A stretch of DNA of 57,314 bases from PALSA-926 sp964476835 (GCA_964476835.1 CAYZCE010000011.1:1-57314); one strand, 5' to 3'. Positions 1 to 9,150 are shown, counted from the first letter of the stretch. Numbers and translations are program-made. The notes: a model not told the origin generated them from the sequence alone.

Positions 1-702
1 GCCGAAGTTGCGGTCGGTCAGCAGCATGGTGATCGCGCCACCGAGGACGGGCAGCGACAGGACCAGCAGGAACGACGTGATGAGCATGCCCCAGATGAAC
101 AGCGGCATCTTGTGCAGCGTCATGCCCGGCGCGCGCATGTTGAAGATGGTAGTGATGTAGTTGGCGGCGCCCAGGATGGACGACGCGCCCGCAAGGTGGA
201 GCGCCAGGATCGCCATGTCGACCGACGCGCCGGGGTGGCCGACGAAGCTGGAGAGCGGCGGATAGATCGTCCAGCCCGTGCCGGCGCCGTCGCCGATGAG
301 GGTGGAGAGGCCGAGCAGCAGGAACGCCGGCACGACCAGCCAGAAGCTGAGGTTGTTCAGGCGCGGGAACGCCATGTCGGGCGAGCCGATCATGAGCGGG
401 GTGAACCAGTTGCCGGAGCCGCCGATCAGGGCGGGCATGACGACGAAGAAGACCATGATGAGGCCGTGCGCGGTGACGAGCACGTTCCAGACCTGGCCGG
501 AGTGGATGAACTGGAGGCCGGGGTGCTGCAGTTCCGCGCGCATCAGCATGGAGGCGCCGCCGCCGACGAGGCCGGCGAAAGCGGAGAAGAACAGGTACAG
601 CGTGCCGATGTCCTTGTGGTTGGTCGAGCAGAACCAGCGCTGGAAGAAGCCCGGCTTGTGGTCGTGGTGATCGTGATGATGATCGTGCTTGTGCGCGGAC
701 AT
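1..702 (-). CDS. coxA: Cytochrome c oxidase subunit I, N-terminal part (runs off the window)
   Basis: Catalytic subunit of the aa3-type terminal oxidase in the inner membrane; it reduces O2 at the haem a3–CuB centre and pumps protons. The visible 234 codons start at ATG 702 and carry the family landmarks FCSTNHKDIGTLYL, GLVGGGAS, the haem-a ligand His in the TAHGLIMVFF helix, and SGNWFTPLMIG. The start is fixed by a TAATG overlap: the last base of the coxB stop is the first base of this ATG, so the two are translationally coupled. The first 16 residues are strikingly His/Asp-rich (HKHDHHHDHHDHK), which is not part of the catalytic fold. The C-terminal part, with the CuB ligands, lies outside the window. 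Confidence 0.95.
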   Translation of the reverse strand, partial: MSAHKHDHHHDHHDHKPGFFQRWFCSTNHKDIGTLYLFFSAFAGLVGGGASMLMRAELQHPGLQFIHSGQVWNVLVTAHGLIMVFFVVMPALIGGSGNWFTPLMIGSPDMAFPRLNNLSFWLVVPAFLLLGLSTLIGDGAGTGWTIYPPLSSFVGHPGASVDMAILALHLAGASSILGAANYITTIFNMRAPGMTLHKMPLFIWGMLITSFLLVLSLPVLGGAITMLLTDRNFG

Positions 703-1550
703 TACTTCTTGTCTCCCGTCTTCTTGACTTCGGTTTTAGCGGCGGCGGCAGCAGCTTCAGACGGCATGTGGCCGCCCTGTTTCTTCACCCATTCCGCGAA
801 AGCGGCCTTGGAAACCGCGTGGATCTGGATCGGCATGTAGCCGTGGTTCTGGCCGCAGAGCTGCGAGCACTGGCCGTAGAAATCGCCTTCCTTGTCGACG
901 CGCACCCAGGTCTCGTTGAGGCGGCCGGGAACGGCGTCCATCTTGACGCCCAGCGACGGGACGGCCCACGAGTGGATGACGTCGGCGGCGGTGGTGAGGA
1001 TCTTGACGTTGGTGTCGACCGGCAGGACAAGCGGGGTGTCGACCGCGAGCAGGCGCGGCTGGCCGGGTTTCAGGTCCTTGTCGGGGATGATGTTCGACAT
1101 GAAGTTCTCGATGCCGTTGTCGGGGTATTCGTAGCCCCAATACCATTGGTAGCCGGTGACCTTCACGGTCATCTCGGCTTCCGTCGTCTTGTCGACGAAA
1201 TAAAGCAGCTTCATCGAGGGCACGGCGACCAGGATCAGCACCAGCACCGGCACCAGCGTCCAGACGACTTCGAGCATCACGTTGTGCGAGGTCTTGGACG
1301 GCACCGGGTTCGCCTTCGCGTTGAAGCGCACGATGACGATCAGGAGCAGGATGAAGACGAAGATGACGATCGCCGAGATGATCGGCAGCAGCAGCGAGTC
1401 GTGGAACCAGTGCATCTGCTCCTTCACGGGGGACGCCGCTTCCTGCAGGTCGATGCCGCCCGGCACCGGCTGGCCCAGCGTCGCGAACGCAGGCGTGGTC
1501 ATCAGCAGGGCGGTCAGCGCTGCGAAAAGTTTACAGAAGGTCTTTTTCAT
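702..1550 (-). CDS. coxB: Cytochrome c oxidase subunit II
   Basis: CuA-containing subunit that accepts electrons from cytochrome c on the periplasmic side and passes them to subunit I. The 282-residue protein has a Sec signal peptide (MKKTFCKLFAALTALLMTTPAFA), two transmembrane helices (near residues 45–70 and 90–110), then a cupredoxin domain. The aromatic VTGYQWYWGYEYP segment and the CuA site CSQLCGQNHGYMP are visible; the usual Glu between the two Cys is Gln here. The start chosen is ATG 1550 because it puts the signal peptide at the N-terminus; an upstream GTG (1604) would add 18 non-conserved residues. It is coupled to coxA by a TAATG overlap. Confidence 0.94.
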   Translation of the reverse strand: MKKTFCKLFAALTALLMTTPAFATLGQPVPGGIDLQEAASPVKEQMHWFHDSLLLPIISAIVIFVFILLLIVIVRFNAKANPVPSKTSHNVMLEVVWTLVPVLVLILVAVPSMKLLYFVDKTTEAEMTVKVTGYQWYWGYEYPDNGIENFMSNIIPDKDLKPGQPRLLAVDTPLVLPVDTNVKILTTAADVIHSWAVPSLGVKMDAVPGRLNETWVRVDKEGDFYGQCSQLCGQNHGYMPIQIHAVSKAAFAEWVKKQGGHMPSEAAAAAAKTEVKKTGDKK

Positions 1551-1604
1551 GTGTAATCCGTCTCGGAGGGAGGGAGCAGTTATGTGGGTCATATATATCA
1601 CCAC

Positions 1605-1624
1605 CCACTTAAATAGTTAAGTGG
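1605..1624. repeat. Inverted repeat upstream of coxB
   Basis: Perfect 8-bp stem (CCACTTAA / TTAAGTGG) with a 4-nt loop, about 55 bases upstream of the coxB start and about 40 downstream of the RND pump stop. No T-run follows on either strand, so an intrinsic terminator is unlikely. It could be an operator or an mRNA 5' structure of the cox operon; only the symmetry is seen. Confidence 0.4.
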
Positions 1625-1666
1625 TGTTGGAGAAAAAGAGGATTACATAACATTGCAATACCGGTA

Positions 1667-4600
1667 TTATGTCTTCTTTTTCCAACCCCATTCCTCAAGA
1701 TAGAGGTAAATGACCGGGGTGATGTAAAGGGTCAGCAACTGCGAGGTCAGCAAGCCGCCCACGACAGTGACGCCGAGCGGCTGGCGCAGCTCCGCGCCCG
1801 CGCCGATCGCAAGCGCGATGGGAAGCGAGCCGAAGATCGCCGCGAAGGACGTCATGACGATGGGCCGGAAGCGCAGCAGGCAGGCCTGATAGATCGCCTC
1901 TTCCGGCGGCTTGCCCGCCGCGCGCTCGACGATGGCGAAATCTACCATCATGATCGCGTTCTTCTTCACGATGCCGATCAGTAGGATGACGCCGACGATG
2001 GCGATGATGCTGAGGTCCATGCCCATCAGCAGCAGCGAGAGCACCGCGCCGATCCCCGCCGCCGGCAGGCCGGAGAGGATGGTGACCGGGTGCTTGAAGC
2101 TTTCATACAGCATGCCGAGGATGATGTAGATGACCGCGATGGTAAATCCGATGAGCGCGCCCTGCCCCTTGGCCGAGTCCTGGAAGACCTGCGCGTTGCC
2201 CTGGAAGCTGCCGCTGATCGAGGCAGGAACCTGCAATTTACGCTGCGCGGCCTCGATGCGCTCGACAGCGGTGCCGAGCGCCGTGCCCGGCACAAGATTG
2301 AACGAGATGGTGACGGCCGGCATTTGTCCTTGGTGGTTGACCGACAGGGGCCCAAGGCGTCGCTGGATGTCGGCGACGGCATTGAGCGGCACCAGCTTGT
2401 CCGGCCCGCCGCGCAGGTAGAGGCGGCCGATGTCTTCCGGCGACTGCTTGGCGTCGTCGTTGACCCCCATGATGATCTCGTAGTCATTGGTCGGCGTGTA
2501 GATGCTGCCGACCTGCAAGTCGCCGAAGGCGCTGTAGAGGCCTTCGCGGATGGTGTCGCTGCTGAGGCCATAGCTCGAAGCCTTGTCGCGATCGGGCACC
2601 ACATAGGCTTGCAGGCTTTTCAGTTGCAGGTCGGTGGTGACGTCGGTGAAGCCCGGCGTCTGCGCGAGTTCGGCCTCAAGCTTGCCCGCGGAATCGTAAA
2701 GCTGCGTCAGGTCGCTGCCGGTCAGCGTGTATTGATAAAGGCTCTTGGACACGCGTCCGCCGATCTGGATGTTCTGCACGGGCTGCAGGTAAAGCGACAA
2801 GCCCTCGACCACGCCCGAGGCCTTTTTGAGGCGTCCCATTACGACGTCGAGCGACGCGCGCTCGCCTTTGGGCTTGAGCGCGACGAAGACGCGGCCTGTA
2901 TTGATCGAGCCGTTGTCGCCGCCGCCGACGGCGTAGAACACCGTTTCGACGGCCGGATCAGCCTTGATGAGCATGCCGAGGCGCGCCTGCTTATCCACCA
3001 TCGCGTCGTAGGAAATGTCCTGCGCCGCCTCGGTGGTGCCGCGGATGAAGCCGGTGTCCTCGACGGGGAAGAAGCCCTTCGGCACGTACGAGAAGCACGC
3101 GATGCTGCCCACCAACGTCAATACCGTGACGCCGAGCATGACGCGGCGGTGCAACAGCACCCATTTGAGGCTGACGTCGTAGTGGTTCAGCATCCACTGG
3201 AATCCCTCTTCCAGCTTCTTCTGCCACGTTTGCGTGTCCACATGGCCGCGCTTAAGCAGGCGGCTGCACAGCATCGGCGTCAGCGTCAGCGAGATCATGC
3301 CCGAGACGAGGATGGCGATGCTGATGGTGACCGCGAATTCGTTGAGCACGCGCCCGACGATGCCGCCCATGAACAGCACGGGGATGAAGACCGCGACCAG
3401 CGAGAAGGTGATGGAGATGATCGTAAACCCGATTTCCTTCGCACCCTTGATGGCGGCGTCGAAGGGCTTCATGCCTTCTTCGATGTGCCGCACGATGTTT
3501 TCGAGCATGACGATGGCATCGTCGACGACGAAGCCGACGCAGAGCGTCAGCGCCAGCAACGAAATGTTGTCGATGGAAAAGCCGAGCACGGCCATCGCCC
3601 CGAAGGTCGAGATGATCGAGAGCGGCACCGCCAGCATCGGCACCAAGGTCGCCCGCGCGTCGCGCAGGAAGGCGAAGATGACGGCGATGACGAGGCCGAT
3701 GGTGATGAGCAGCGTCTCTTCCACGTCGCGCACCGCGTCATGCACGCCGATGGAGCGGTCGAACAAGGGCGTCAGCTGGATCGCGGGCGGCAGCTGCTGG
3801 CGGAAGACGGGCAGCAGCTTGTTGATGTCGCGCACGACGTCGATGGTATTGGCGTCAGGCTGGCGCTGGATGGCCAGCACCACGGCCGGATGGCCGTTGA
3901 CGGCGGCGAAGGAACGTTCGTTCTCCACGCCGTCGCTGACCTCGGCCACGTCATGCAGGCGCACCGGCGCGCCGTTCTTCCACGTGACGATCAGGTCGCG
4001 GAAATCGTCGGCGTGTTGCGGCTGGCCGGCGACGTAGAGGTTGAACAGCTGGCGCTTGCCGCTGATAAGGCCGACGGGCGCGTTGGACGCGGCGGCGGTC
4101 ACGGCGTTTTCGACGTCGCTGAAGCTCATGTTCTGCGAGGCAAGCCTGGCGGGGTCGACCTTGATGCGCACGGCGTATTTCTGCTCGCCGAAGATCTGCA
4201 CCTGCGCGACGCCGGTGATGGTGGAGAGGCGCTGGCCGAGCACCGTATCGGCATAGTCGTCGACCTGCGAGACCGGCAGGCTATCCGACGACACTGCCAT
4301 GAAGAGGACGGGCGCGTCCGCCGGGTTGACCTTGCGGAACGACGGCGGCGTGGTCATTTCCTTGGGCAACTTGCGCAACGACGCGGAAATCGCCGTCTGC
4401 ACGTCGAGCGCCGCGCCGTCGATGGAACGCGAGAGATCGAACTGCAGCGTGATACTGGTGGAGCCGAGCGTGCTCGCCGAGCTCATCGAGGAGATGCCGG
4501 CGATGGTGGAGAACTGCCGCTCCAGCGGCGTGGCCACGGAGGCCGCCATCGTCTCCGGCGACGCGCCCGGCAGCGAAGCGGAAACCGTGATGGTCGGGTA

Positions 4601-4723
4601 ATCGACATGCGGCAGCGCGCTGACCGGCAGGGCGCCGTAGCCCGCAAGCCCACCCACCAGCAGCGCCGCCATCAGGAGGATGGTGAAGACCGGCCGGCGG
4701 ATGCAGAATTCGGAGATGTTCAT
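1667..4723 (-). CDS. RND multidrug efflux permease (MdtB/MdtC/AcrB-like, HAE1 family)
   Basis: Inner-membrane proton antiporter of a tripartite efflux pump. At 1018 residues it has the family length, with two repeated halves each with a periplasmic porter domain. It starts MNISEFCIRRPVFTILLM, typical of MdtB/MdtC rather than AcrB. The proton-relay Asp pair in TM4 (GFVVDDAIVMLENI) and the Lys of TM10 (GIVKKNAIMMVDFA) are present, so it should be active. It overlaps the upstream adaptor gene by ATGA (4720–4723). No outer-membrane TolC-type gene is adjacent, so an unlinked channel is inferred. Substrate cannot be read from the sequence. Confidence 0.93.
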   Translation of the reverse strand: MNISEFCIRRPVFTILLMAALLVGGLAGYGALPVSALPHVDYPTITVSASLPGASPETMAASVATPLERQFSTIAGISSMSSASTLGSTSITLQFDLSRSIDGAALDVQTAISASLRKLPKEMTTPPSFRKVNPADAPVLFMAVSSDSLPVSQVDDYADTVLGQRLSTITGVAQVQIFGEQKYAVRIKVDPARLASQNMSFSDVENAVTAAASNAPVGLISGKRQLFNLYVAGQPQHADDFRDLIVTWKNGAPVRLHDVAEVSDGVENERSFAAVNGHPAVVLAIQRQPDANTIDVVRDINKLLPVFRQQLPPAIQLTPLFDRSIGVHDAVRDVEETLLITIGLVIAVIFAFLRDARATLVPMLAVPLSIISTFGAMAVLGFSIDNISLLALTLCVGFVVDDAIVMLENIVRHIEEGMKPFDAAIKGAKEIGFTIISITFSLVAVFIPVLFMGGIVGRVLNEFAVTISIAILVSGMISLTLTPMLCSRLLKRGHVDTQTWQKKLEEGFQWMLNHYDVSLKWVLLHRRVMLGVTVLTLVGSIACFSYVPKGFFPVEDTGFIRGTTEAAQDISYDAMVDKQARLGMLIKADPAVETVFYAVGGGDNGSINTGRVFVALKPKGERASLDVVMGRLKKASGVVEGLSLYLQPVQNIQIGGRVSKSLYQYTLTGSDLTQLYDSAGKLEAELAQTPGFTDVTTDLQLKSLQAYVVPDRDKASSYGLSSDTIREGLYSAFGDLQVGSIYTPTNDYEIIMGVNDDAKQSPEDIGRLYLRGGPDKLVPLNAVADIQRRLGPLSVNHQGQMPAVTISFNLVPGTALGTAVERIEAAQRKLQVPASISGSFQGNAQVFQDSAKGQGALIGFTIAVIYIILGMLYESFKHPVTILSGLPAAGIGAVLSLLLMGMDLSIIAIVGVILLIGIVKKNAIMMVDFAIVERAAGKPPEEAIYQACLLRFRPIVMTSFAAIFGSLPIALAIGAGAELRQPLGVTVVGGLLTSQLLTLYITPVIYLYLEEWGWKKKT

Positions 4724-5820
4724 GGCGCGATGGCGACGGCCGCGCCGTCTTCAAGCTTCAACACGCCATCGGTGACGACCTGTTCGCCGGACGTCACGCC
4801 TTCGGCGATGACCGCGGTGCCGCCGTGGATGAAGTCGACCTTGACCGGCTGCTTGTGCGCCGTGCCGTCCTTGACCGTATAGACGAAGTCGCCGGCGGGG
4901 CCGTGCTGCAGCGCGACCTCGGGGATCGCCAGCACGCCCTTGCGCTCGCCCACGCGCAACGTGACGTTGACGAACATGCCGGGCCAGAGGGATTCATCGT
5001 CGTTGGGGAACACCGCGCGTACCGCGAAGGTGCCGGTGGTGCTGTCGACGGCGTTGTCGATGTAGTCGAGCGCGCCGTCGACGGCCTTGCCCTTTTCATG
5101 CTGCGCGGTCGCAAGCACATCGCCCGCAACCTTCGCCTGGCGCACGTCGTCGATATAGCGCTGCGGCAGCGACGCCTGCACCCAGATCGGCTTGACCTGG
5201 TTGATGACGGCGAGCGGCAGCGTGTCGTTGGCCTTGACCGTGTTGCCGACCGTCTGGGCAATGGTGCCGACGCGGCCGCTGATCGGCGCGGTGATCTCGG
5301 CATATTGCAGCAGCACCTTCAGGTTCTCGATCGCGGCGGCGGTGGCGCCGACGGTGGCGCGCTGCGCCTCGGCGGCGGCTTTGGCCATCTCGAGGTTTTC
5401 CTGCGTCTCGTAGCCGCGCGCGGAGAGCGTCTTCTTGCGCTGGTATTGCAGCTGGAGGTTCTTGTCCTGCGCCTGGTCGCGCAGCAGGTTGGATTGCTGT
5501 TCGTCCAGCTGCGCGCGCAACGCGCGGCCGTCGAGCCGGAACAGGAGGTCGCCCGCGTTCACGTAGTCGCCGGGATGGACGCGCACTTCCACGATCTGGC
5601 TGTCGAGGCGCGCGCGCACCGCGACCGTCTGCATCGGCACCACGCTGCCCACGGCGTCCAGCTCTACCGGCACGTCGGATTGCGTCACCGCGCCGACGCT
5701 GACCAGCACCGACGGCTTCTTGCCTGCGTTGCCCTGCCCCGCATGCTGCGCGCTATAGCGCATGTAGCCGACCGCGGCGAGCGCGACGAGGATGGCGGCG
5801 ATGGCGATTTTCTTGATCAT
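4720..5820 (-). CDS. RND efflux periplasmic adaptor (membrane fusion protein, MdtA/AcrA-like)
   Basis: Bridges the RND permease to an outer-membrane channel. The 366-residue protein has an N-terminal membrane anchor (MIKKIAIAAILVALAAVGYM), a lipoyl half-motif VRVHPGDYVNAGDLLFRLD, a coiled-coil hairpin with Gln/Ala-rich helices (about residues 100–165), the second lipoyl half (APISGRVGTIAQTVGNTVK), then beta-barrel and membrane-proximal domains. Start at ATG 5820 is chosen over 5847 because GGAG lies 9 bases upstream and the membrane anchor then begins the protein. First gene of the two-gene pump operon, with a 4-bp overlap into the permease. Confidence 0.92.
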   Translation of the reverse strand: MIKKIAIAAILVALAAVGYMRYSAQHAGQGNAGKKPSVLVSVGAVTQSDVPVELDAVGSVVPMQTVAVRARLDSQIVEVRVHPGDYVNAGDLLFRLDGRALRAQLDEQQSNLLRDQAQDKNLQLQYQRKKTLSARGYETQENLEMAKAAAEAQRATVGATAAAIENLKVLLQYAEITAPISGRVGTIAQTVGNTVKANDTLPLAVINQVKPIWVQASLPQRYIDDVRQAKVAGDVLATAQHEKGKAVDGALDYIDNAVDSTTGTFAVRAVFPNDDESLWPGMFVNVTLRVGERKGVLAIPEVALQHGPAGDFVYTVKDGTAHKQPVKVDFIHGGTAVIAEGVTSGEQVVTDGVLKLEDGAAVAIAP

Positions 5821-5900
5821 GTGAAGCTTCTCCGAACGCATTGACACGCCATTGTTTCACCAACCCTGCGCGAAATCAAAAAAATATCCGCGTGGGGCGT

Positions 5901-6527
5901 TTACCTAATCTCAACCGCCAGAAACGCCCGCAACTCGGGAATGCCGGTTTTCTTGTCCGAACTGGTCGAAAACACCTTGGGCGCGGCGGAGGGGTGGCCC
6001 TGCAGCTCCTCCTCGATGCGCGCGATCAGGACGGTCAAATCGGTCGGCTTGACCTTGTCGGCCTTGGTGAGGACGACGACGTAAGGCACCCCGTGCGCGT
6101 CCAGCATCTCCATCGCGTCCTGGTCGACCGCCTTGATGCCATGGCGCGCGTCGATCAGCACGCAGGCGCGCTTGAGCGTCAGGCGGCCGCGCAAATAGGC
6201 GCTGACCATGTCGTTCCACGCCTCGACCTTCGACTTCTGCGCCGAGGCGTAGCCGTAGCCCGGCAGGTCGACAAGGTAGAACTTGCCGCCGATGTCGAAG
6301 AAGTTGATCTGCTGCGTGCGCCCCGGCGTATTGGACGACCGCGCCAGACCCTTGTGGTCGACCAGCGCGTTGATGAGGCTCGACTTGCCGACGTTGGAGC
6401 GCCCGGCGAAGGCGATCTCGGTCAAGGTCGGCGACGGGATACGGTCGGGCACATCCGCGCCCGCGACGAAACGGCCTTCCCTACGGAACAGCGCCTCGCC
6501 GCGGCTGAGCGCGTCAGTGTCAGTCAT
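5901..6527 (-). CDS. engB: Ribosome biogenesis GTPase EngB (YihA/YsxC)
   Basis: Essential small GTPase for late 50S subunit assembly. The 208-residue protein has G1 (GRSNVGKSS, residues 42–50), a G2-like Thr in the NTPGRTQQINFF region, G3 (DLPGYGYA) and G4 (TKADK). Its start overlaps the yidC stop by 8 bases, and it closes the rpmH–rnpA–yidD–yidC–engB operon, a common proteobacterial arrangement. Followed after about 80 bases by the same-strand efflux adaptor gene; no convincing terminator is visible between them. Confidence 0.95.
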   Translation of the reverse strand: MTDTDALSRGEALFRREGRFVAGADVPDRIPSPTLTEIAFAGRSNVGKSSLINALVDHKGLARSSNTPGRTQQINFFDIGGKFYLVDLPGYGYASAQKSKVEAWNDMVSAYLRGRLTLKRACVLIDARHGIKAVDQDAMEMLDAHGVPYVVVLTKADKVKPTDLTVLIARIEEELQGHPSAAPKVFSTSSDKKTGIPELRAFLAVEIR

Positions 6528-8286
6528 GATGCTTCTTCTTGCGGCGTTCGTGGTGGCCGCGCAGGAGCGAGACGTTCTTGTCGCCCGCGCTGCGCAGGAT
6601 GTAGTACTGCTGCAGGATGCCGAGCGTGTTGCTCCACGTCCAGTAGATCACGAGGCCGGAGGCGAACTTGGCCAGCATGAAGGTGATGATGTAGGGGAAG
6701 ACGCCCTGCAGCTGCTCCTGCGTCTTGTCGGGCATCGGCGGCGTCAGGCGCTTCTGGATGATCATCGTCGCGCAGAACAAGACCGGCCACAGGCCGATGT
6801 GCAGCGCCGCCGGCGGCTCCCACGGGATAAGGCCGAACAGCGTGAAGAGGTTGGTCGGGTCGGGCGCGGAAAGGTCATGGATCCAGCCCCAGAACGGCGC
6901 ATGGCGCAGCTCGACCGAGAGCAGGATCGACTTGTAGAGCGCGAAGAAGATCGGGATCTGGATCAGCATCGGCCAGCAGCCGCTGAAGGGGTTGACGTTC
7001 TCGCGGCGATAGAGCTCGAAGATCTCCATCTGCAGGCGCTCGCGGTCCTGGCCGTATTTTTCCTGCAGTTCCTTGAGCTGCGGCGCCACCTTCTTCATGC
7101 GCGCCATCGAGCGGAACGACTTATTGGCGAGCGGGAACACCGCCCCGCGCACGATCACCGTCATCGCGAGGATGGAAAGCCCCACGTTGCCCAGCGCCGA
7201 CATCAGGAAGTGCAGCAGGAAGAAGAACGGCTTGGTAATGAAGTACCACATGCCGAAGTCGAACACGAGGTCGAGGCGCGGGATGCCGTATTTTTCCTGG
7301 TACGACTTGGTCAGCGGCAGGCTCTTGACGCCGGCGAAGACCAGCTTCTTGTCAAACGCCGTCTGGCCTGGCTGCACCACTTGCGCCGCGCCGACGATGT
7401 CGGCCTGGTACGACTGGATGTCGCCAGCCTTGGAGCCGACGACGCGCGCGTCGAAGGTTTCCTCGGGGCGCGGCAGCACGCCGACGAACCAGTACTTGTC
7501 GGCGATGCCGAGCCAGCCGTGCACGTTATCGCGCTCGGTATTCTCGCCCTTGGCGAGATCCTTGTAGTTGATCTCCTTCAGCTTGCCGTCGAGGTAAGCG
7601 ATGGGGCCTTCATGCAGGATGAAGAAGCCCTTGAAGCCCAGCGGCAGGCCGTGGCGCGAGATCAGGTACCATGCGTTGAGCTGGCGCGCCGCGGCGGTCT
7701 TGTTGGTGACGCTTTGCGTGATCTGGAACATGTAGCTGTCGTCCAGCTCGATCTTGCGCGTGAAGGACAGGCCCTGCCCGTTGTCCCACGCCAGCGTGAC
7801 GCTGCCGCCGGTTTTCAGCACGGAAGCCGAGCCGGGCGCGAGGTGCCAGACGGTCTTGTCGTCGGGCAGGCGCGCGGCGGTATCCGCGCTCGTCCAGCCG
7901 CTTTCGACGTAATATGCGCCGTCAGCGCCCGAGGGCGTCAGCAGCTCGACATGCGTCTTGAGGTCGTCTTCGAGGTGGTCGTTGAGCGAGAGATCGTCGA
8001 TGCGCGCGCCGGTCAGCGAGAGCGATCCCGTCACCTTGTCGCCCTCGATCTTGATGCGCTTGGCGCCGGCCAAAGCTTCGGTGCGGGTCTTGAGCGCGGC
8101 AGGCGCGGCGGTCACCGGCATCTGCGCCTTGGCCGCGATTTCCTGCTGCTGCTTCAGCTGCGCTTCCTGCTGCGGCTTTTCGTAGAGGAAGTGGAAGGCG
8201 AACAGGATCGCGAGCGAGATGGCGATCGCCTGCATGAGGCGCGCGTTGTCCTTGTTGTCGTCGGGGGTGGGGAATTGGGGTTTCAT
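6520..8286 (-). CDS. yidC: Membrane protein insertase YidC
   Basis: Inner-membrane insertase/chaperone working alone or with SecYEG. The 588-residue Gram-negative form is visible: an N-terminal TM (about residues 17–35), a large periplasmic beta-sandwich domain (to about 350), then the conserved hydrophobic core from WYFITKPFFFLLHFL on. Landmarks are VFPLANKSFRSMARMKKVAPQLKELQEKYG, given here by its ends only, then NPFSGCWPMLIQIPIFFALY and the final IYWTWSNTLGILQQYY; the conserved Arg for substrate binding falls in VRGAVFPL. It ends in a His/Lys-rich tail (HHERRKKKHHD), as expected for ribosome contact. Six bases separate it from yidD. Confidence 0.96.
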   Translation of the reverse strand: MKPQFPTPDDNKDNARLMQAIAISLAILFAFHFLYEKPQQEAQLKQQQEIAAKAQMPVTAAPAALKTRTEALAGAKRIKIEGDKVTGSLSLTGARIDDLSLNDHLEDDLKTHVELLTPSGADGAYYVESGWTSADTAARLPDDKTVWHLAPGSASVLKTGGSVTLAWDNGQGLSFTRKIELDDSYMFQITQSVTNKTAAARQLNAWYLISRHGLPLGFKGFFILHEGPIAYLDGKLKEINYKDLAKGENTERDNVHGWLGIADKYWFVGVLPRPEETFDARVVGSKAGDIQSYQADIVGAAQVVQPGQTAFDKKLVFAGVKSLPLTKSYQEKYGIPRLDLVFDFGMWYFITKPFFFLLHFLMSALGNVGLSILAMTVIVRGAVFPLANKSFRSMARMKKVAPQLKELQEKYGQDRERLQMEIFELYRRENVNPFSGCWPMLIQIPIFFALYKSILLSVELRHAPFWGWIHDLSAPDPTNLFTLFGLIPWEPPAALHIGLWPVLFCATMIIQKRLTPPMPDKTQEQLQGVFPYIITFMLAKFASGLVIYWTWSNTLGILQQYYILRSAGDKNVSLLRGHHERRKKKHHD

Positions 8287-8292
8287 CGGACG

Positions 8293-8514
8293 TCAGCCTT
8301 TCTTCTCGGGGACCGGGTCATGGCCGCCGGGGTTGAGCGGGTGGCAGCGCGCGATCCGGCGGATCGCCATCACGCTGCCAGCGCCCGCGCCGTGGCGCCG
8401 GATGGCCTCCGCCGCGTAGACCGAACAGGTCGGGTGATAGCGGCAGCTTCTCCCCATGAACGAGGAGAACAGGTATTGATATACACGGATCAGCTTTAAA
8501 AGAAAACCGCTCAT
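8293..8514 (-). CDS. yidD: Membrane protein insertion efficiency factor YidD
   Basis: Small membrane-associated protein that assists YidC-dependent insertion. The 73-residue protein has the full family signature: LIRVYQYLFSSFMGRSCRY followed by HPTCSVYAAEAIRRHG and a C-terminal RCHPLNPGGHDPVP. Both signature Cys residues are present. It overlaps rnpA by 4 bases (8511–8514) and sits 6 bases ahead of yidC, the conserved order. Confidence 0.95.
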   Translation of the reverse strand: MSGFLLKLIRVYQYLFSSFMGRSCRYHPTCSVYAAEAIRRHGAGAGSVMAIRRIARCHPLNPGGHDPVPEKKG

Positions 8515-8849
8515 CGCGCCACGCCCAGCTTGGAGAGGCCTGTGGCGTAGTCCTGGCAGAGCAGCGCGAAGTCGCGCTCGGCCGCGGCGGTGCGCGCGAT
8601 CAGCACGACGTCGAAACCCGCAAGCCCAGACACCTTGCGCGCCACTTCGCGCAGGCGGCGCTTGGCGCGATTGCGGATCACGGCGTTGCCGACCTTGCGG
8701 CTGACGGTGAGGCCGAGGCGGAACGGGTCATCGGTCTTCTCGCGCGCGCAGGCGAGCATGACGAAGGCGGGCAGCACCCACTTCTTCCCCGTCTTGGAGA
8801 TGCGTTGAAAATCAGCGGACGCCTTCAGTGAATTCACCGCGGCGCACAT
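8511..8849 (-). CDS. rnpA: Ribonuclease P protein component
   Basis: Protein cofactor of RNase P, which removes tRNA 5' leaders. The 112-residue protein has the substrate-contact region FRLGLTVSRKVGNAVIRNRAKRR, seen here as GLTVSRKVGNAV plus RNRAKRRLREV, the signature RNR motif. Start ATG 8849 is 11 bases downstream of the rpmH stop (8861). It is the second gene of the operon. Confidence 0.94.
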   Translation of the reverse strand: MCAAVNSLKASADFQRISKTGKKWVLPAFVMLACAREKTDDPFRLGLTVSRKVGNAVIRNRAKRRLREVARKVSGLAGFDVVLIARTAAAERDFALLCQDYATGLSKLGVAR

Positions 8850-8860
8850 GGAAGTATCCC

Positions 8861-9001
8861 TTAAGCGGAGAGCTTCTTGCGGCCCTTGGAGCGGCGGCTG
8901 GCAATGATCTTCGCGCCGTTAGCGGTCGCCATGCGGGAGCGGAAGCCGTGACGGCGTTTGCGGACCAGCTTGCTGGGTTGGTAAGTACGTTTGGTAGCCA
9001 C
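8861..9001 (-). CDS. rpmH: 50S ribosomal protein L34
   Basis: A 46-residue basic ribosomal protein that reads MATKRTYQPSKLVRKRRHGF and ends GAKIIASRRSKGRKKLSA, the universal L34 pattern. The start is GTG at 9001: GGAG lies 8 bases upstream and every downstream residue is conserved. An overlapping ATG-initiated frame begins 14 bases upstream but gives no L34. The gene leads the operon and has its own strong promoter (9042–9070). dnaA, often next door in other bacteria, is not present here. Confidence 0.97.
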   Translation of the reverse strand: MATKRTYQPSKLVRKRRHGFRSRMATANGAKIIASRRSKGRKKLSA

Positions 9002-9041
9002 GGCAGTTTCTCCATCTAGTAGAATTCATAATTGAACGCAG

Positions 9042-9070
9042 TATATAGGCGACCCCGCTGCCGATGTCAA
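9042..9070 (-). promoter_or_regulatory. Sigma-70-type promoter of rpmH operon
   Basis: On the minus strand TTGACA (9070–9065) is separated by exactly 17 bases from TATATA (9047–9042), 41 bases before the rpmH start. It is a perfect -35 and a strong -10, as expected for a ribosomal-protein operon. Confidence 0.85.
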
Positions 9071-9150
9071 GAAAACTTTGATATTTATGGAAAAACATGG
9101 CAAGAGAATCGTAAATAATCGGTCTTATTATATAGAAGTCAGGAGGCTGC

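Noticed and set aside
1605..1624. Inverted repeat as the terminator of the RND pump operon.
   Set aside because: No T-run follows the stem on the minus strand.
2090..4882. A 930-codon plus-strand frame opposite the RND pump.
   Set aside because: Arg/Asp/Gly-rich antisense composition typical of high-GC shadows; the minus strand encodes a complete RND permease.
8812..9015. A 67-codon minus-strand frame starting with ATG just ahead of rpmH.
   Set aside because: It is out of frame with L34; the GTG start with GGAG spacing gives the perfect L34 sequence.
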